Part shown: positions 7,151 to 15,984 of the stretch, one piece after another
How the letters are laid out: each line of letters opens with the position of its first letter
Position numbering within the stretch: position 1 is the first letter of the stretch
Assembly: GCF_036962705.1 (NCBI RefSeq)
Contig: NZ_JBALOQ010000016.1
Location: 77,123 to 141,122, forward strand
Source of the DNA: Ferdinandcohnia sp036962705
GTDB taxonomy: Bacteria; Bacillota; Bacilli; Bacillales; Bacillaceae_L
DNA: 64,000 nt
Direction: 5' to 3'
Program-made: the position numbers and the translations under genes
Notes under the pieces: model-generated
Databases searched by the model: none
Told to the model about the DNA's origin: nothing
Seen by the model: the letters and a program-made list of their open reading frames with translations, nothing else

Positions 7151-7750
7151 ATGGAGTTTCGTTATCCGAATGGAAAAGTATATAAGCCCCAGCAAGTAAA
7201 AAACAAGCCATATCTTAAGCAAAGAATATATGGGAATCGCGGGATGACATTAGAAGAGGATCTTAATGAAACGAATCACTTTTATTTGGAGCAGGAAATT
7301 GCCGTTATTCATAAAAAACCAACACCTGTACAAATCGTAAATGTAGATTACCCAAAAAGAAGTGCTGCCGTTATAAAGGAAGCCTATTTTAAACAAGCAT
7401 CGACTACGGACTATAATGGTATATACAAAGGCCGATATATTGATTTTGAAGCGAAGGAAACGAAAAACAAAACCTCCTTCCCGCTCCAAAATTTTCACGA
7501 GCACCAAATTAAACATATGTCCGATTGTTTAAAGCAGGAAGGAATCTGCTTTGTGATCCTACGCTTTTCAACAGTAGATGAAATTTATTTACTTGAAGCA
7601 CAACATCTCTTAACCTTTTGGGAACGAAAAAATAAGGATGGCAGGAAATCAATTACGAAGCAAGAAATCGAAACGTTCGGCCATCAAATAGTGATTGGCT
7701 ATCGTCCGAGAATTGATTATATTAATGTTATTGACAAACTCTATTTTTAA
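7151..7750 (+). CDS. recU: Holliday junction resolvase RecU
   Basis: RecU cleaves Holliday junctions during recombination and chromosome segregation. The 199-residue protein has the N-terminal basic stalk region (MEFRYPNGK) and the type II restriction-like nuclease core with acidic/Lys residues in YIDFEAKETKNKTSFPLQNF, followed by HQIKHM. Length agrees with B. subtilis RecU (206). It precedes ponA by 92 bp on the same strand, the conserved recU-ponA pair of Firmicutes. The start has GGGGATGGGAGT upstream. Confidence 0.95.
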   Translation: MEFRYPNGKVYKPQQVKNKPYLKQRIYGNRGMTLEEDLNETNHFYLEQEIAVIHKKPTPVQIVNVDYPKRSAAVIKEAYFKQASTTDYNGIYKGRYIDFEAKETKNKTSFPLQNFHEHQIKHMSDCLKQEGICFVILRFSTVDEIYLLEAQHLLTFWERKNKDGRKSITKQEIETFGHQIVIGYRPRIDYINVIDKLYF

Positions 7751-7842
7751 CTAATGAGTTTAGCTACTAAGCTAGTAATGAAACCTTTCCTTACTGAAAT
7801 ACGTCTTATAGTAGGAAAGCATTTGAAAGGCAGGAAACAAGT

Positions 7843-10383
7843 ATGTCTGAAAAATATCAATCACGAGAAGATCGTCGACATGCAACTCAACAGAAGAAAA
7901 AACGCAAAAAATCAAAGGGCTCGCTATTTAAACGAATCTTATTAGTTATTCTATTAATTGGAATTATCGGTATGGTAGCTGGTGCTACTACATTTTTCGT
8001 AATGGCAAGTGGTGCCCCAAAATTGGATGAATCCCTACTGAAGGACCCACTTTCATCAAAGGTTTATGACATGAATGGTAACAAAATTTATGAATTCGGG
8101 GCGGAAAAACGAACCTATGTCCCTTTGAATCAAATACCCGAGGACTTAAAAAATGCTGTACTAGCAGTAGAGGATGCTCGTTTTTATGAACATCATGGTC
8201 TAGATATTATTCGTCTTGGTGGTGCCGTGGTCGCTAATATCACTGAAGGATTTGGTTCTGAAGGAGCAAGTACCATTTCACAACAGGTTATTAAGAATTC
8301 CTTTTTCGAACAGGGACAGAAAAAGCTCACAAGAAAAGCCCAGGAGCTATGGCTTGCATTTCAATTAGAACGTAAATATTCAAAAGATGAAATTCTTGAA
8401 ATGTATTTAAACAAAATATACTATGGTGTCGGTAACACTTATGGCGTTGCGAAGGCAGCCGAATTATATTTTGGTAAACCACTGGATGAGCTCGAGCTTC
8501 ACGAAGCTGCATTTATTGCAGGCAGTGGGCAAAACCCAGGTATTCACAATCCTTTTGTTAACCCAGAAAGAGCTGAAAAGCGTAGGAATGTCGTGTTAAC
8601 TCTTATGGTTAGACATGAATTCATCACAAAAGAACAAGCAGATGCTGCTAAAAAGATTCCATTAGAATCATCAATTGTGGAATCACAAGAACAATCCCAA
8701 CCGATTGATTCTTTCATGGATCAAGTTAAATTAGAACTAAAAGAACATAGTGATATTGATGTGTACAACGCAGGGGTGAAAATTTATACAACCTTTGATC
8801 CTGAGGCACAAGCACATGTCGATTCATTATTAGCGAATGAAAATCCTGATATTCAATTTCCGGATGACCAATTTCAAGCGGGAATTGCTGTCGTAGATAC
8901 AAAAACAGGTGAAATTAGAGCTTTAGGCGGAGGAAGAAATCAAGCACAGAATACTCGCAGAAACTTTGCGCTTGAATCCGATAACCAACCTGGTTCAACA
9001 ATTAAGCCAATTTTAGACTATGGCCCTGCGATTGAATATTTAAAATGGTCAACCTACCATCAAATTAAAGATGAGCCATATACCTATTCGGATAAAAGGC
9101 CAATTAACAATCATGACAGAAAATTTATGGGACAAATTACAGCAAGAGTTGCTTTAGCCCATTCAAGGAACATTCCAGCACTCAAGGCATTCCAAGAGGT
9201 TGGAGTAACAAAAGCAATGGAATTTGCCAACGGGCTTGGTATTACATTTGATAATAGAATTAATGAAGCATATTCCATTGGTGGAATGTCAGAAGGCATC
9301 TCCCCTCTTCAAATGGCTGGTGCCTACGCAACATTCGGTAACCAAGGAAATTATATTAAACCACATGCGGTGAATAAAATTGTCTTTCCGGATAATCGTG
9401 AAGTTGTTCTTGCACCAGAGCCTGAAACAGCCATGTCTGAAGCAACTGCTTTTATGATTACAGACATGCTAAAATCCGTAATGGACTTTGGTTCCGGACG
9501 AAGATATGATGTTTCTGGATTGCAAATTGCTGGTAAAACGGGTACAACGAACTACACCGCAACAGAGATTAAAGACTTTAAGATTCCTTCTGGTGGTGTT
9601 CCAGATATATGGTTCAGTGGCTACACACCAAGCTATTCGGTTGCCATTTGGACTGGTTATAATAGTAACAAACAACCAGTTATGCCTGCTGAGCAAAGCT
9701 TAGCGCTAAAATTGTTCAGAGACATCATTACCAATCTTTCTGAAGGAAAAGAAGCAGAGGATTTCGCAATGCCTAAGACAGTCGTTAAAGTTGGTGTTGA
9801 GAAAGGATCGAATCCTGCGAAGCTTGCAAGCGAATTTACACCAAAAGATGAAATTATCTATGAGTATTTCATAAAAGGTACCGAGCCGACTGAGGTGTCT
9901 GATAAATACGACAAGCTAAATCCGCCATCAAACCTAGATGTGATGTATGACCAAGTATCAAATCAAATCAATTTAACTTGGGCTTATGCAGAAGGTGAGA
10001 TTGAAGGTAATAGCTTTGAGGTTAGTGTTTCAATTGACGAAGGTCCTGGAAAAGTCCTAACAACAACGAAAGAATTAACCTTTACGGTTCCTGAGGCGAT
10101 TCCAGGAGCTATCTATAAATTCACGGTATCTGCAGTGAATGATAAAAATCCTGAAAAACGCAGTGATGCGGCAACAAATACAATTGAAGTTCCAGAACCA
10201 CCAGAAGAAGAAATTGAAATTCCACTCCCTCCAGTTAATCCAGGTAACGGGAATGGGAATGGGAATGGAAATGGTGGCGAAAACGGCGGAAATCCTGGCG
10301 GAGAAGGTGAAGGTGATGGAAATGGAGAAGGTGTTGTACCAAGCTTCCCTCCTCTCCCACCTAGTAACGGAGACCGAGAATAG
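7843..10383 (+). CDS. ponA: Class A penicillin-binding protein 1 (bifunctional peptidoglycan synthase)
   Basis: This membrane enzyme polymerises and cross-links peptidoglycan. Reading order: a Lys-rich cytoplasmic tail (1-27), one membrane anchor (about 29-53), a GT51 glycosyltransferase domain with the catalytic EDARFYEHHG near residue 106, and a transpeptidase domain with the SxxK motif in PGSTIKP, SRN as SxN and KTGT. A fibronectin-III-like stretch follows (about 700-785), then a low-complexity tail with GNGNGNGNG coded by a short tandem repeat near 10245. Length (846) is slightly below B. subtilis PonA (914). The tail is likely variable between strains. recU is directly upstream. Confidence 0.97.
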   Translation: MSEKYQSREDRRHATQQKKKRKKSKGSLFKRILLVILLIGIIGMVAGATTFFVMASGAPKLDESLLKDPLSSKVYDMNGNKIYEFGAEKRTYVPLNQIPEDLKNAVLAVEDARFYEHHGLDIIRLGGAVVANITEGFGSEGASTISQQVIKNSFFEQGQKKLTRKAQELWLAFQLERKYSKDEILEMYLNKIYYGVGNTYGVAKAAELYFGKPLDELELHEAAFIAGSGQNPGIHNPFVNPERAEKRRNVVLTLMVRHEFITKEQADAAKKIPLESSIVESQEQSQPIDSFMDQVKLELKEHSDIDVYNAGVKIYTTFDPEAQAHVDSLLANENPDIQFPDDQFQAGIAVVDTKTGEIRALGGGRNQAQNTRRNFALESDNQPGSTIKPILDYGPAIEYLKWSTYHQIKDEPYTYSDKRPINNHDRKFMGQITARVALAHSRNIPALKAFQEVGVTKAMEFANGLGITFDNRINEAYSIGGMSEGISPLQMAGAYATFGNQGNYIKPHAVNKIVFPDNREVVLAPEPETAMSEATAFMITDMLKSVMDFGSGRRYDVSGLQIAGKTGTTNYTATEIKDFKIPSGGVPDIWFSGYTPSYSVAIWTGYNSNKQPVMPAEQSLALKLFRDIITNLSEGKEAEDFAMPKTVVKVGVEKGSNPAKLASEFTPKDEIIYEYFIKGTEPTEVSDKYDKLNPPSNLDVMYDQVSNQINLTWAYAEGEIEGNSFEVSVSIDEGPGKVLTTTKELTFTVPEAIPGAIYKFTVSAVNDKNPEKRSDAATNTIEVPEPPEEEIEIPLPPVNPGNGNGNGNGNGGENGGNPGGEGEGDGNGEGVVPSFPPLPPSNGDRE

Positions 10384-10386
10384 GAA

Positions 10387-10423
10387 CAAAAAATAACGCA
10401 CAGATTTTGTGCGTTATTTTTTA
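10387..10423. terminator. Bidirectional terminator between ponA and ypoC
   Basis: AAATAACGCAC / GTGCGTTATTT is flanked by A-run and T-run, suited to both converging genes. Confidence 0.9.
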
Positions 10424-10767
10424 TTCTTAAGTATTTTCATTTTGGCATAAAGCTTTAATGATTCGTGATAAAGTTCATTTAATTGAACGAATGAGTGATA
10501 TTGATTCGGCTTTTTTATAATAAATGAAAGACGCTCAACAAGATTAATCGGTTTATTTTCAAGGTCTTTTAGGCCTTCCTGAAGCATTTTTTTATCCGGA
10601 TTCCTCTTTCCATTTATTAAAAATAAAAAGGTCAAAAACTCATTAATTGCTTCATCCATTGGGTCCACTATCGCTGCTTTATCTCTACTTCGGAAAAGAT
10701 CCATTAAATTTTCTTTTCTCGCATCCCATTTTTCCGTAATATCAGAAATGATTTTTTCATTATCCAA
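10414..10767 (-). CDS. ypoC: YpoC-like protein
   Basis: A 117-residue mostly helical protein with a Lys-rich end, placed directly after nth and overlapping it by 8 bp, which matches ypoC of B. subtilis. Features include EKWDARKENLMDLFRSRDK near the start and LNELYHESLKLYAKMKILK near the end. Function is unknown and no motif was recognised. Translational coupling to nth is likely. Confidence 0.75.
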   Translation of the reverse strand: MDNEKIISDITEKWDARKENLMDLFRSRDKAAIVDPMDEAINEFLTFLFLINGKRNPDKKMLQEGLKDLENKPINLVERLSFIIKKPNQYHSFVQLNELYHESLKLYAKMKILKNKK

Positions 10768-11419
10768 CCTTTTCTTTCCCCTTCATACGCTTTGTCCCCT
10801 CTCGACATACCTCTAAGAGTGGACAAATTTCACACTGTGGATTTTGAGCCTTACAGTGGTATCTGCCGAAAAAGATCATCCGATGATGGGTTGCAGACCA
10901 TTCTTCCTTGGGAACCTTGTTCATTAAGGTCTTTTCGACCTCTAGAACAGAATCCTTCCATCTACAAAATCCAAGTCTTTTGCTGACTCTTTCTACATGG
11001 GTATCAACTGCAATCGCAGGTACACCAAATGCAACTGAGACTACAACATTGGCCGTTTTTCTTCCTACCCCAGGGAATTTTGTTAATTCGTCACGGTCTT
11101 GTGGTAGAATACCTCCATAGTCTTCGATTAACATTTGACATAAGTTACGAATATTTTTTGCCTTATTTCGATAAAGACCGATTGAGCGAATATCATTTTG
11201 AAGCTCTTCAAGAGAAACAGCTAAATAATCCTCAGGGGTTCTGTATTTTTCAAAAAGGGATGCCGTTACTTTATTTACCAATACGTCTGTACATTGGGCA
11301 GATAATGCAACAGCAATCACCAGCTCAAACGGATTCTTATGGTTTAACTCACAATGGGCATCAGGGAACATCTCCCCCATTGTGTCGAGACAAAAACGTA
11401 TTTGTTGTTTGTTTAGCAT
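10760..11419 (-). CDS. nth: Endonuclease III (DNA glycosylase/AP lyase)
   Basis: Nth excises oxidised pyrimidines in base excision repair. The 219-residue protein has the helix-hairpin-helix LTKFPGVGRKTANVV with the catalytic Lys, the catalytic Asp in AVDTHVERV, and a C-terminal [4Fe-4S] loop with cysteines spaced C-x6-C-x2-C-x5-C (CKAQNPQCEICPLLEVC). It lies between dnaD and ypoC as in B. subtilis. Its ribosome-binding site (TAGGAG) directly abuts the end of a mosaic repeat that fills the dnaD-nth gap. Confidence 0.97.
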   Translation of the reverse strand: MLNKQQIRFCLDTMGEMFPDAHCELNHKNPFELVIAVALSAQCTDVLVNKVTASLFEKYRTPEDYLAVSLEELQNDIRSIGLYRNKAKNIRNLCQMLIEDYGGILPQDRDELTKFPGVGRKTANVVVSVAFGVPAIAVDTHVERVSKRLGFCRWKDSVLEVEKTLMNKVPKEEWSATHHRMIFFGRYHCKAQNPQCEICPLLEVCREGTKRMKGKEKVG

Positions 11420-11434
11420 TATTTATCACTCCTA

Positions 11435-11567
11435 ATCAAATACGCCTTGGCGTATTTGCGCCCGATTTTTTTCGAACTTGCTCGAAAAGCTACCTTTGAA
11501 AAATCGTGGCATCCGCCGGAGGCTTAACTTTATTCAGCAGAGTTTTAACCCCTGCTGAATAGAGTTA
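11435..11567 (+). repeat. Mosaic intergenic repeat, copy 2 (dnaD-nth)
   Basis: The copy begins ATCAAATACGCCTTGGCGTATTTGCGCCCGA, has the ATCCGCCGGAGGC core, and ends in an imperfect stem, ACTTTATTCAGCAG / CTGCTGAATAGAGTTA. Its last three bases (TTA, 11565-11567) are the dnaD stop codon, and its first bases abut the nth ribosome-binding site, so it fills the whole spacer. Confidence 0.9.
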
Positions 11568-12275
11568 ACTTTCTAACCAATTATAAAACGGAATTGTTCG
11601 TTTATAATTTCCTTGCTGAGCTTGCTCCGTTTGTTTGTGCTTATTTTGATATTGACGAAACTTTTGTGAATGGTTTTGGGCTTGTTCAATCGTACGGATG
11701 CCATTCTTTTTCCATTCAAATAGAATTCGATCTATATATCTGAAATTAAGCTTTCCAGACATGACAGCTTCACGTAGGGCTGCTTTTATGATGGATGAAT
11801 CGTGGTGGTCTTGGTCGAGCCACATCGCTAATGATTCACATTCGAAAGGTGAGAGTGGTCGTCCAAACTCCTGTTCAAAAATGCTATATAAATCCTTTTC
11901 TTGTTGCTTCTCTAGTTCCTTTTCTTCGTTCATGTTTTGTTGAACGAGATGTTGGAGCATTTTTTCCCATAATGGTCGTATTGAGTATTTTTCGTAGATG
12001 ACGCGATTTTCATCGTTTCCTTCATTTATTTCTAAATATCCACGCTGAATAAGCTGACGTAGGATTTCCATGCATTTTTCTTCAGTAATTGTCATGCGAT
12101 TTGAGATTTCAATTGGTGTAGGAAAGAAATTTCCACTGTCCATAAAGGTTAATATATGGAATAGGACCATCATTTCCTCTTCGTTTAACTGTAGATGTCG
12201 ATACGAAGACATTAACATTTTCGGAATTGAAATACTGCCTTGTTCGAATAAATCAACTAATTTATCCAATTTCAT
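11565..12275 (-). CDS. dnaD: DNA replication initiation protein DnaD
   Basis: DnaD acts with DnaB and DnaI to load the replicative helicase at oriC and at restarted forks. The 236-residue protein has an N-terminal winged-helix oligomerisation domain (about 1-100, LNEEEMMVLFHILTF), a linker, and the C-terminal DnaB/DnaD domain (about 130-200) with FECESLAMWLDQD and the YIDRILFEWKKNGI signature. A Gln-rich tail follows. The ATG at 12275 is chosen for its AGAGGTG site. The stop codon is contributed by a repeat element. Confidence 0.95.
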   Translation of the reverse strand: MKLDKLVDLFEQGSISIPKMLMSSYRHLQLNEEEMMVLFHILTFMDSGNFFPTPIEISNRMTITEEKCMEILRQLIQRGYLEINEGNDENRVIYEKYSIRPLWEKMLQHLVQQNMNEEKELEKQQEKDLYSIFEQEFGRPLSPFECESLAMWLDQDHHDSSIIKAALREAVMSGKLNFRYIDRILFEWKKNGIRTIEQAQNHSQKFRQYQNKHKQTEQAQQGNYKRTIPFYNWLES

Positions 12276-12351
12276 GTATAAACACCTCTTCATAACCTAG
12301 TATACCATGAGACCTAAGAGTAGGGCTAAGAAAGAAATATTTGGTTTAACC

Positions 12352-12406
12352 ATCAAATGATACTTTATTCAATGGCGGTTTTTACTTCCCGTTAATGCGA
12401 GACAAA
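12352..12406 (+). repeat. Degenerate remnant of the mosaic repeat (dnaD-asnS spacer)
   Basis: CATCAAATGA and ACTTTATTCA, the two ends of the element, occur side by side without the core. They are followed by GGCGGTTTTTACTTCCCGTTAATG, which is shared with 4803-4914. It looks like an internally deleted copy. Confidence 0.45.
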
Positions 12407-12410
12407 TGAA

Positions 12411-12436
12411 AGAGACCCTCCTTTTAGGAAGGTCCC
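12411..12436 (-). terminator. Probable terminator after asnS
   Basis: The stem GGGACCTTCC / GGAGGGTCTC (imperfect) on the minus strand is followed by pyrimidine-rich sequence, 14 bp downstream of the asnS stop. Confidence 0.55.
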
Positions 12437-12449
12437 TTAACATTGTTTA

Positions 12450-13742
12450 TTATGGATATAGACGGTTTAGTAGACGTGGGAATGGAATTGATTCACGCAC
12501 ATGTTCAACCCCGCTAATCCATGCTACTGTTCTTTCTAGGCCTAATCCAAAGCCTGAATGTGGAACTGAACCGTATTTACTTAGTTCTAAATACCACTCA
12601 TAAGCACCACTATTTAATCCGTGTGCTTCAAGTTGTTGTTTCATAAGGTCATAATCATGAATTCTCTCAGAACCACCAATGATTTCACCATAACCTTCAG
12701 GAGCAATTAAATCAGCACATAAAACAACATCATCACGATCAGGTGCTGGCTGCATATAGAAAGGTTTTATCCCTTTTGGATAATTTGTAATAAATACTGG
12801 CTTATCATAGCTTTCAGCAATAGCCGTTTCATGTGGAGCACCAAAATCATCTCCCCACTTAATATCGTCAAAGCCTTTTTCATGTAAAAACTCAATTGCA
12901 TCATCATAAGAAATGCGTGGGAATGGTGCCTTTATATTTTCAAGCTTCGATACATCTCGACCCAATGTTTTTAATTCTAATTGACAATTTTTCAAGACAG
13001 ACTGCACAATGTGAGAAACATATTCCTCTTGTACTTTTAAGCTTTCTTCATGCTCTGTGAAAGCCATTTCCGGCTCAATCATCCAGAATTCAATTAAATG
13101 ACGTCTAGTTTTTGATTTTTCAGCACGGAATGTTGGACCAAAGGAGAACACTTTTCCTAAAGCCATAGCTGCTGCTTCCATGTATAGCTGACCACTTTGA
13201 GACAGGTAAGCATCTTCATCAAAGTATTTTGTAGCAAAAAGCTCAGTTGTTCCTTCAGGTGCACTTCCAGTTAAAATTGGTGGATCAACCTTTACAAATC
13301 CATGGTCATTGAAAAATTCGTATGTTGAACGAATGATTTCATTACGGATTTTCATTACTGCGTGCTGTCTCTTAGAGCGAAGCCATAAATGGCGATGGTC
13401 CATTAAAAACTCCGTTCCATGCTCTTTTGGTGTTATTGGATAATCCACAGCCTCATGAATAACTTCAATATTAGTGACCGTAAGCTCATAGCCAAACGGT
13501 GATCTTTCATCTTCTCTAACAACACCCGTTACGTAAAGAGAAGTTTCTTGTGTAATTGACTTTGCTTTCAGGAAAACATCTTCATCCACTTCTGCTTTTA
13601 CAACGACACCTTGGATAAAGCCTGTCCCATCACGAAGCTGTAAAAAGGCAATCTTTCCGCTTGAGCGTTTATTCGCTAACCAAGCACCGATTGTAACCTC
13701 TTCACCGACATATTTATTAACCTCTGAAATAGTTGTTTTCAC
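12450..13742 (-). CDS. asnS: Asparaginyl-tRNA synthetase
   Basis: A class IIb aminoacyl-tRNA synthetase that charges tRNA-Asn. The 430-residue protein has an N-terminal OB-fold anticodon-binding domain (KTTISEVNKYVGEEVTIGAWL, about 1-110) and the class II catalytic core with FRAEKSKTRRHLIEFWMIEPE (motif 2) and GFGLGLERTVAWISG (motif 3). The GTG at 13742 gives exactly the B. subtilis length; a longer reading frame upstream lacks conservation. No T-box leader was found upstream. It is downstream of aspB in the same direction, separated by a long imperfect inverted repeat. Confidence 0.97.
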   Translation of the reverse strand: MKTTISEVNKYVGEEVTIGAWLANKRSSGKIAFLQLRDGTGFIQGVVVKAEVDEDVFLKAKSITQETSLYVTGVVREDERSPFGYELTVTNIEVIHEAVDYPITPKEHGTEFLMDHRHLWLRSKRQHAVMKIRNEIIRSTYEFFNDHGFVKVDPPILTGSAPEGTTELFATKYFDEDAYLSQSGQLYMEAAAMALGKVFSFGPTFRAEKSKTRRHLIEFWMIEPEMAFTEHEESLKVQEEYVSHIVQSVLKNCQLELKTLGRDVSKLENIKAPFPRISYDDAIEFLHEKGFDDIKWGDDFGAPHETAIAESYDKPVFITNYPKGIKPFYMQPAPDRDDVVLCADLIAPEGYGEIIGGSERIHDYDLMKQQLEAHGLNSGAYEWYLELSKYGSVPHSGFGLGLERTVAWISGVEHVRESIPFPRLLNRLYP

Positions 13743-13832
13743 AATTGTCCCTCCAAAACCGTAAAACCTTATGTATAAATAAAATACCATTTTTATTATA
13801 CATTTCTTATCATAACGAAGCAAGAAATACCA

Positions 13833-13881
13833 TAGGGACGGCCCGTTTGGTTTTTTAAAGTTCCAAATCGAATCGTCCCCT
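13833..13881. repeat. Long imperfect inverted repeat between aspB and asnS
   Basis: GGGACGGCCCGTTTGG pairs imperfectly with CCAAATCGAATCGTCCC around a T-rich loop. A T-run follows only on the plus strand, where no gene precedes it, so it is not an ordinary terminator for aspB. It could be a processing site, attenuator or a dispersed repeat. Confidence 0.6.
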
Positions 13882-13893
13882 TTTTTCCTAATG

Positions 13894-15075
13894 CTACATT
13901 TTTTCTTCTACAAATTTATGAATACGTTTGATCGCTTCTTCTAATAGGTCTAATGATGTTGCATAAGATAAACGCATATTTTCTGGTGCACCAAAGCCTG
14001 ACCCAGGAACTACGGCAACGAGTGCTTCCTCTAATAATGCTTTGGCAAACTCATCGACGTTCTCATATCCAGTCAATTCAGCACATTTTTTAGCATTCGG
14101 AAATAGATAGAATGCCCCTTGTGGCTTAATACATGAAATTCCAGGTATGCTAACTAATTTATCATAAATCACATCTAAACGCTCTTCAAATGCCTGTCTC
14201 ATTGTTTCAACCGGCTCTTGATTACCTTCATAAGCAGCTAGGGCTGCATATTGTGCAATTGAAGTTGGATTTGAAATACTATGACTAGAAAGGTCAGTCA
14301 TACTTTTGATAATTTCCTGTGGTCCTGCTGCATAACCGATTCTCCAACCTGTCATTGAATGTGATTTAGAAAGTCCATTGATGATGATCGTTTTCGCCTT
14401 TACTTCTTCACTAACCTGTGCAATTGATGTATGTGTAGTTCCAAAATACACGAGCTTTTCATAAATTTCATCTGAAACGATCCAAATATTATGCTTCACA
14501 CATAATTCACCAATAGCCTGTAGTTCTTCTTTCGAATAAAGCATACCAGTTGGGTTACTTGGTGAATTTAATATTAAGGCAACTGTTTTATTTGTAATCG
14601 CGGCTTCAAGCTGGTCGACAGTCACTTTGAAATTATTTTCTTCTTTACCCTCTACATATACTGGTACACCTTCTGCAAGCTTAACTTGCTCAGGATAGCT
14701 TACCCAGTAAGGAGTTGGAATAACAACTTCATCGTCTTTATTCAGGAGCACCTGAAACAATGCATATAACACAAACTTTGCACCAGAACCAACAATCACT
14801 TCATTAGGCTTATATTCTACTTGCTGATCATTTAAAAGCTTTTTACAAATTGCTTGTTTTAAAGCAGGTAATCCAGCTGAAGGAGTGTATTTCGTATGTC
14901 CTTCTTTCATTGCTTTTATGGCTGCTTCAATTATATAATCAGGTGTGTTAAAATCTGGTTCACCTGCTCCAAGTCCAATTACATCATGACCCGCTGCTTT
15001 CAATTCTTTTGCTTTTGCTGTTATAGCTAGTGTTGAAGAAGGTGTTAAGTCTGCTACTCTGTTTGCTAACTTCAT
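13894..15075 (-). CDS. aspB: Aspartate aminotransferase (PLP-dependent, class I)
   Basis: It interconverts aspartate and oxaloacetate with glutamate/2-oxoglutarate, feeding asparagine and aspartate-family pathways. The 393-residue fold-type I enzyme has the N-terminal DVIGLGAGEPDFNTP, the LNSPSNPTGMLYS block, the PLP lysine in NGLSKSHSMTGWRIGY and the substrate carboxylate arginine in ENMRLSYATS. It is placed between ypmB and asnS, the order seen in B. subtilis, consistent with coupling of aspartate supply to Asn-tRNA synthesis. Confidence 0.95.
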   Translation of the reverse strand: MKLANRVADLTPSSTLAITAKAKELKAAGHDVIGLGAGEPDFNTPDYIIEAAIKAMKEGHTKYTPSAGLPALKQAICKKLLNDQQVEYKPNEVIVGSGAKFVLYALFQVLLNKDDEVVIPTPYWVSYPEQVKLAEGVPVYVEGKEENNFKVTVDQLEAAITNKTVALILNSPSNPTGMLYSKEELQAIGELCVKHNIWIVSDEIYEKLVYFGTTHTSIAQVSEEVKAKTIIINGLSKSHSMTGWRIGYAAGPQEIIKSMTDLSSHSISNPTSIAQYAALAAYEGNQEPVETMRQAFEERLDVIYDKLVSIPGISCIKPQGAFYLFPNAKKCAELTGYENVDEFAKALLEEALVAVVPGSGFGAPENMRLSYATSLDLLEEAIKRIHKFVEEKM

Positions 15076-15092
15076 GGTATTCCCTCCACGTA

Positions 15093-15566
15093 TTATGGTT
15101 TGATTGAATCTCGATATTTACCATTTTCAAAATACAATTTATGGTAGGTTAAACGATTGTCTCTACCAATATAAATAATCTCCCATATCGGGATATTATC
15201 TTCAAGTCCAAGTTTAACGGAACGAATTTCTTGCGGGTCACGCTCACTTTTGATAATAGCAAGAGCATCTTTTTCTGTAATACCATCACGTTCAAAGCGT
15301 GTTACTATTTCCCCTTTTTTCTGCGGGACCCAAGCAATCATTTTATCACCTTCATCGTTTTTTCCGATGACAACTTGATATGCTTTTGTTCCAAAATATG
15401 TATAACTATCTTCAATTGTTTCAATCGGAGTCTTCTCAAGCGCTATTTCGTTTCCTATTGCTTCAGCATTGTCCAGAGGCTCAAGAGCCGATTGATAAAT
15501 ATTAACTCCCCTCCAAATAATAAAAACAAGGAGGACGACGAGTATCCCAATTATCCATTTTTTCAT
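15093..15566 (-). CDS. ypmB: YpmB-like membrane-anchored PepSY-type protein (DUF5590)
   Basis: A 157-residue protein with an N-terminal membrane anchor (about 4-24, WIIGILVVLLVFIIW) and an extracytoplasmic portion containing repeated PepSY-like strands (KDALAIIKSERDPQEIRSVKLGL, and YHKLYFENGKYRDSIKP at the end). This matches YpmB. Function is unknown; PepSY domains are often peptidase-inhibitory. It lies 17 bp upstream of aspB, so one transcript ypmA-ypmB-aspB-asnS is likely. Confidence 0.85.
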   Translation of the reverse strand: MKKWIIGILVVLLVFIIWRGVNIYQSALEPLDNAEAIGNEIALEKTPIETIEDSYTYFGTKAYQVVIGKNDEGDKMIAWVPQKKGEIVTRFERDGITEKDALAIIKSERDPQEIRSVKLGLEDNIPIWEIIYIGRDNRLTYHKLYFENGKYRDSIKP

Positions 15567-15581
15567 ATATTATCCACTACT

Positions 15582-15752
15582 TTACGTACGATAAATTGTA
15601 AAAACGCACTTTTTTTGATCGTCTCGATCAAGTGCAAGACCAAACATGAGATCTTCATGCTTTAATGTACGATTTAATAAATCAACAATTTTATATAAAT
15701 CTGGAGTATTTTGAATTTTAACAGTCGATAGAACTTCTATCTTACTTTCCAA
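15582..15752 (-). CDS. ypmA: YpmA-like small protein
   Basis: A short gene read directly from the sequence: TTG start at 15750-15752 after AGGGAGAG, stop at 15582-15584, 56 residues. The product begins LESKIEVLSTVKIQ and ends FTIYRT, which matches B. subtilis YpmA in length and in nearly every conserved block (DLYKIVD, LNRTLKHE, LMFGLALD). YpmA is a conserved cytoplasmic protein of unknown function. It lies 15 bp upstream of ypmB. The non-ATG start probably keeps expression modest. Confidence 0.9.
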   Translation of the reverse strand: MESKIEVLSTVKIQNTPDLYKIVDLLNRTLKHEDLMFGLALDRDDQKKCVFTIYRT

Positions 15753-15943
15753 GAAAGAGCTCTCCCTTCATTCATCACAAATTTTACTACTTATACGATT
15801 TCTCGCATACGGCAACAATAGTAGTACTACAACATTACAGTTGAAGTTGTCTTACATTATGTTGCCTTACATCATTATAACAGGTGTATTACCATTCACA
15901 ATAGACTTTTGATGAAAAATTAAACTCCTAATCCCATGCCTTA

Positions 15944-15969
15944 ACCTGTCATTTGACAGGTCCTTTTTT
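15944..15969. terminator. Hairpin in the dinG-ypmA spacer
   Basis: ACCTGTC / GACAGGT with a 4-nt loop has a run of seven T on the plus strand only. dinG reads on the minus strand, where only A-rich sequence precedes it, so its role as the dinG terminator is uncertain. The rest of 15753-15943 shows no ORF. Confidence 0.45.
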
Positions 15970-15984
15970 TAATAAAAAATCGCT

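Noticed and set aside
10075..10401. Antisense frame opposite the ponA tail
   Set aside because: It mirrors the low-complexity Gly/Asn-coding repeat and has no independent support.
13743..13830. T-box leader for asnS
   Set aside because: No T-box consensus (TGGNACCGCG-like) or tRNA-pairing structure was found upstream; the gene is within an operon.
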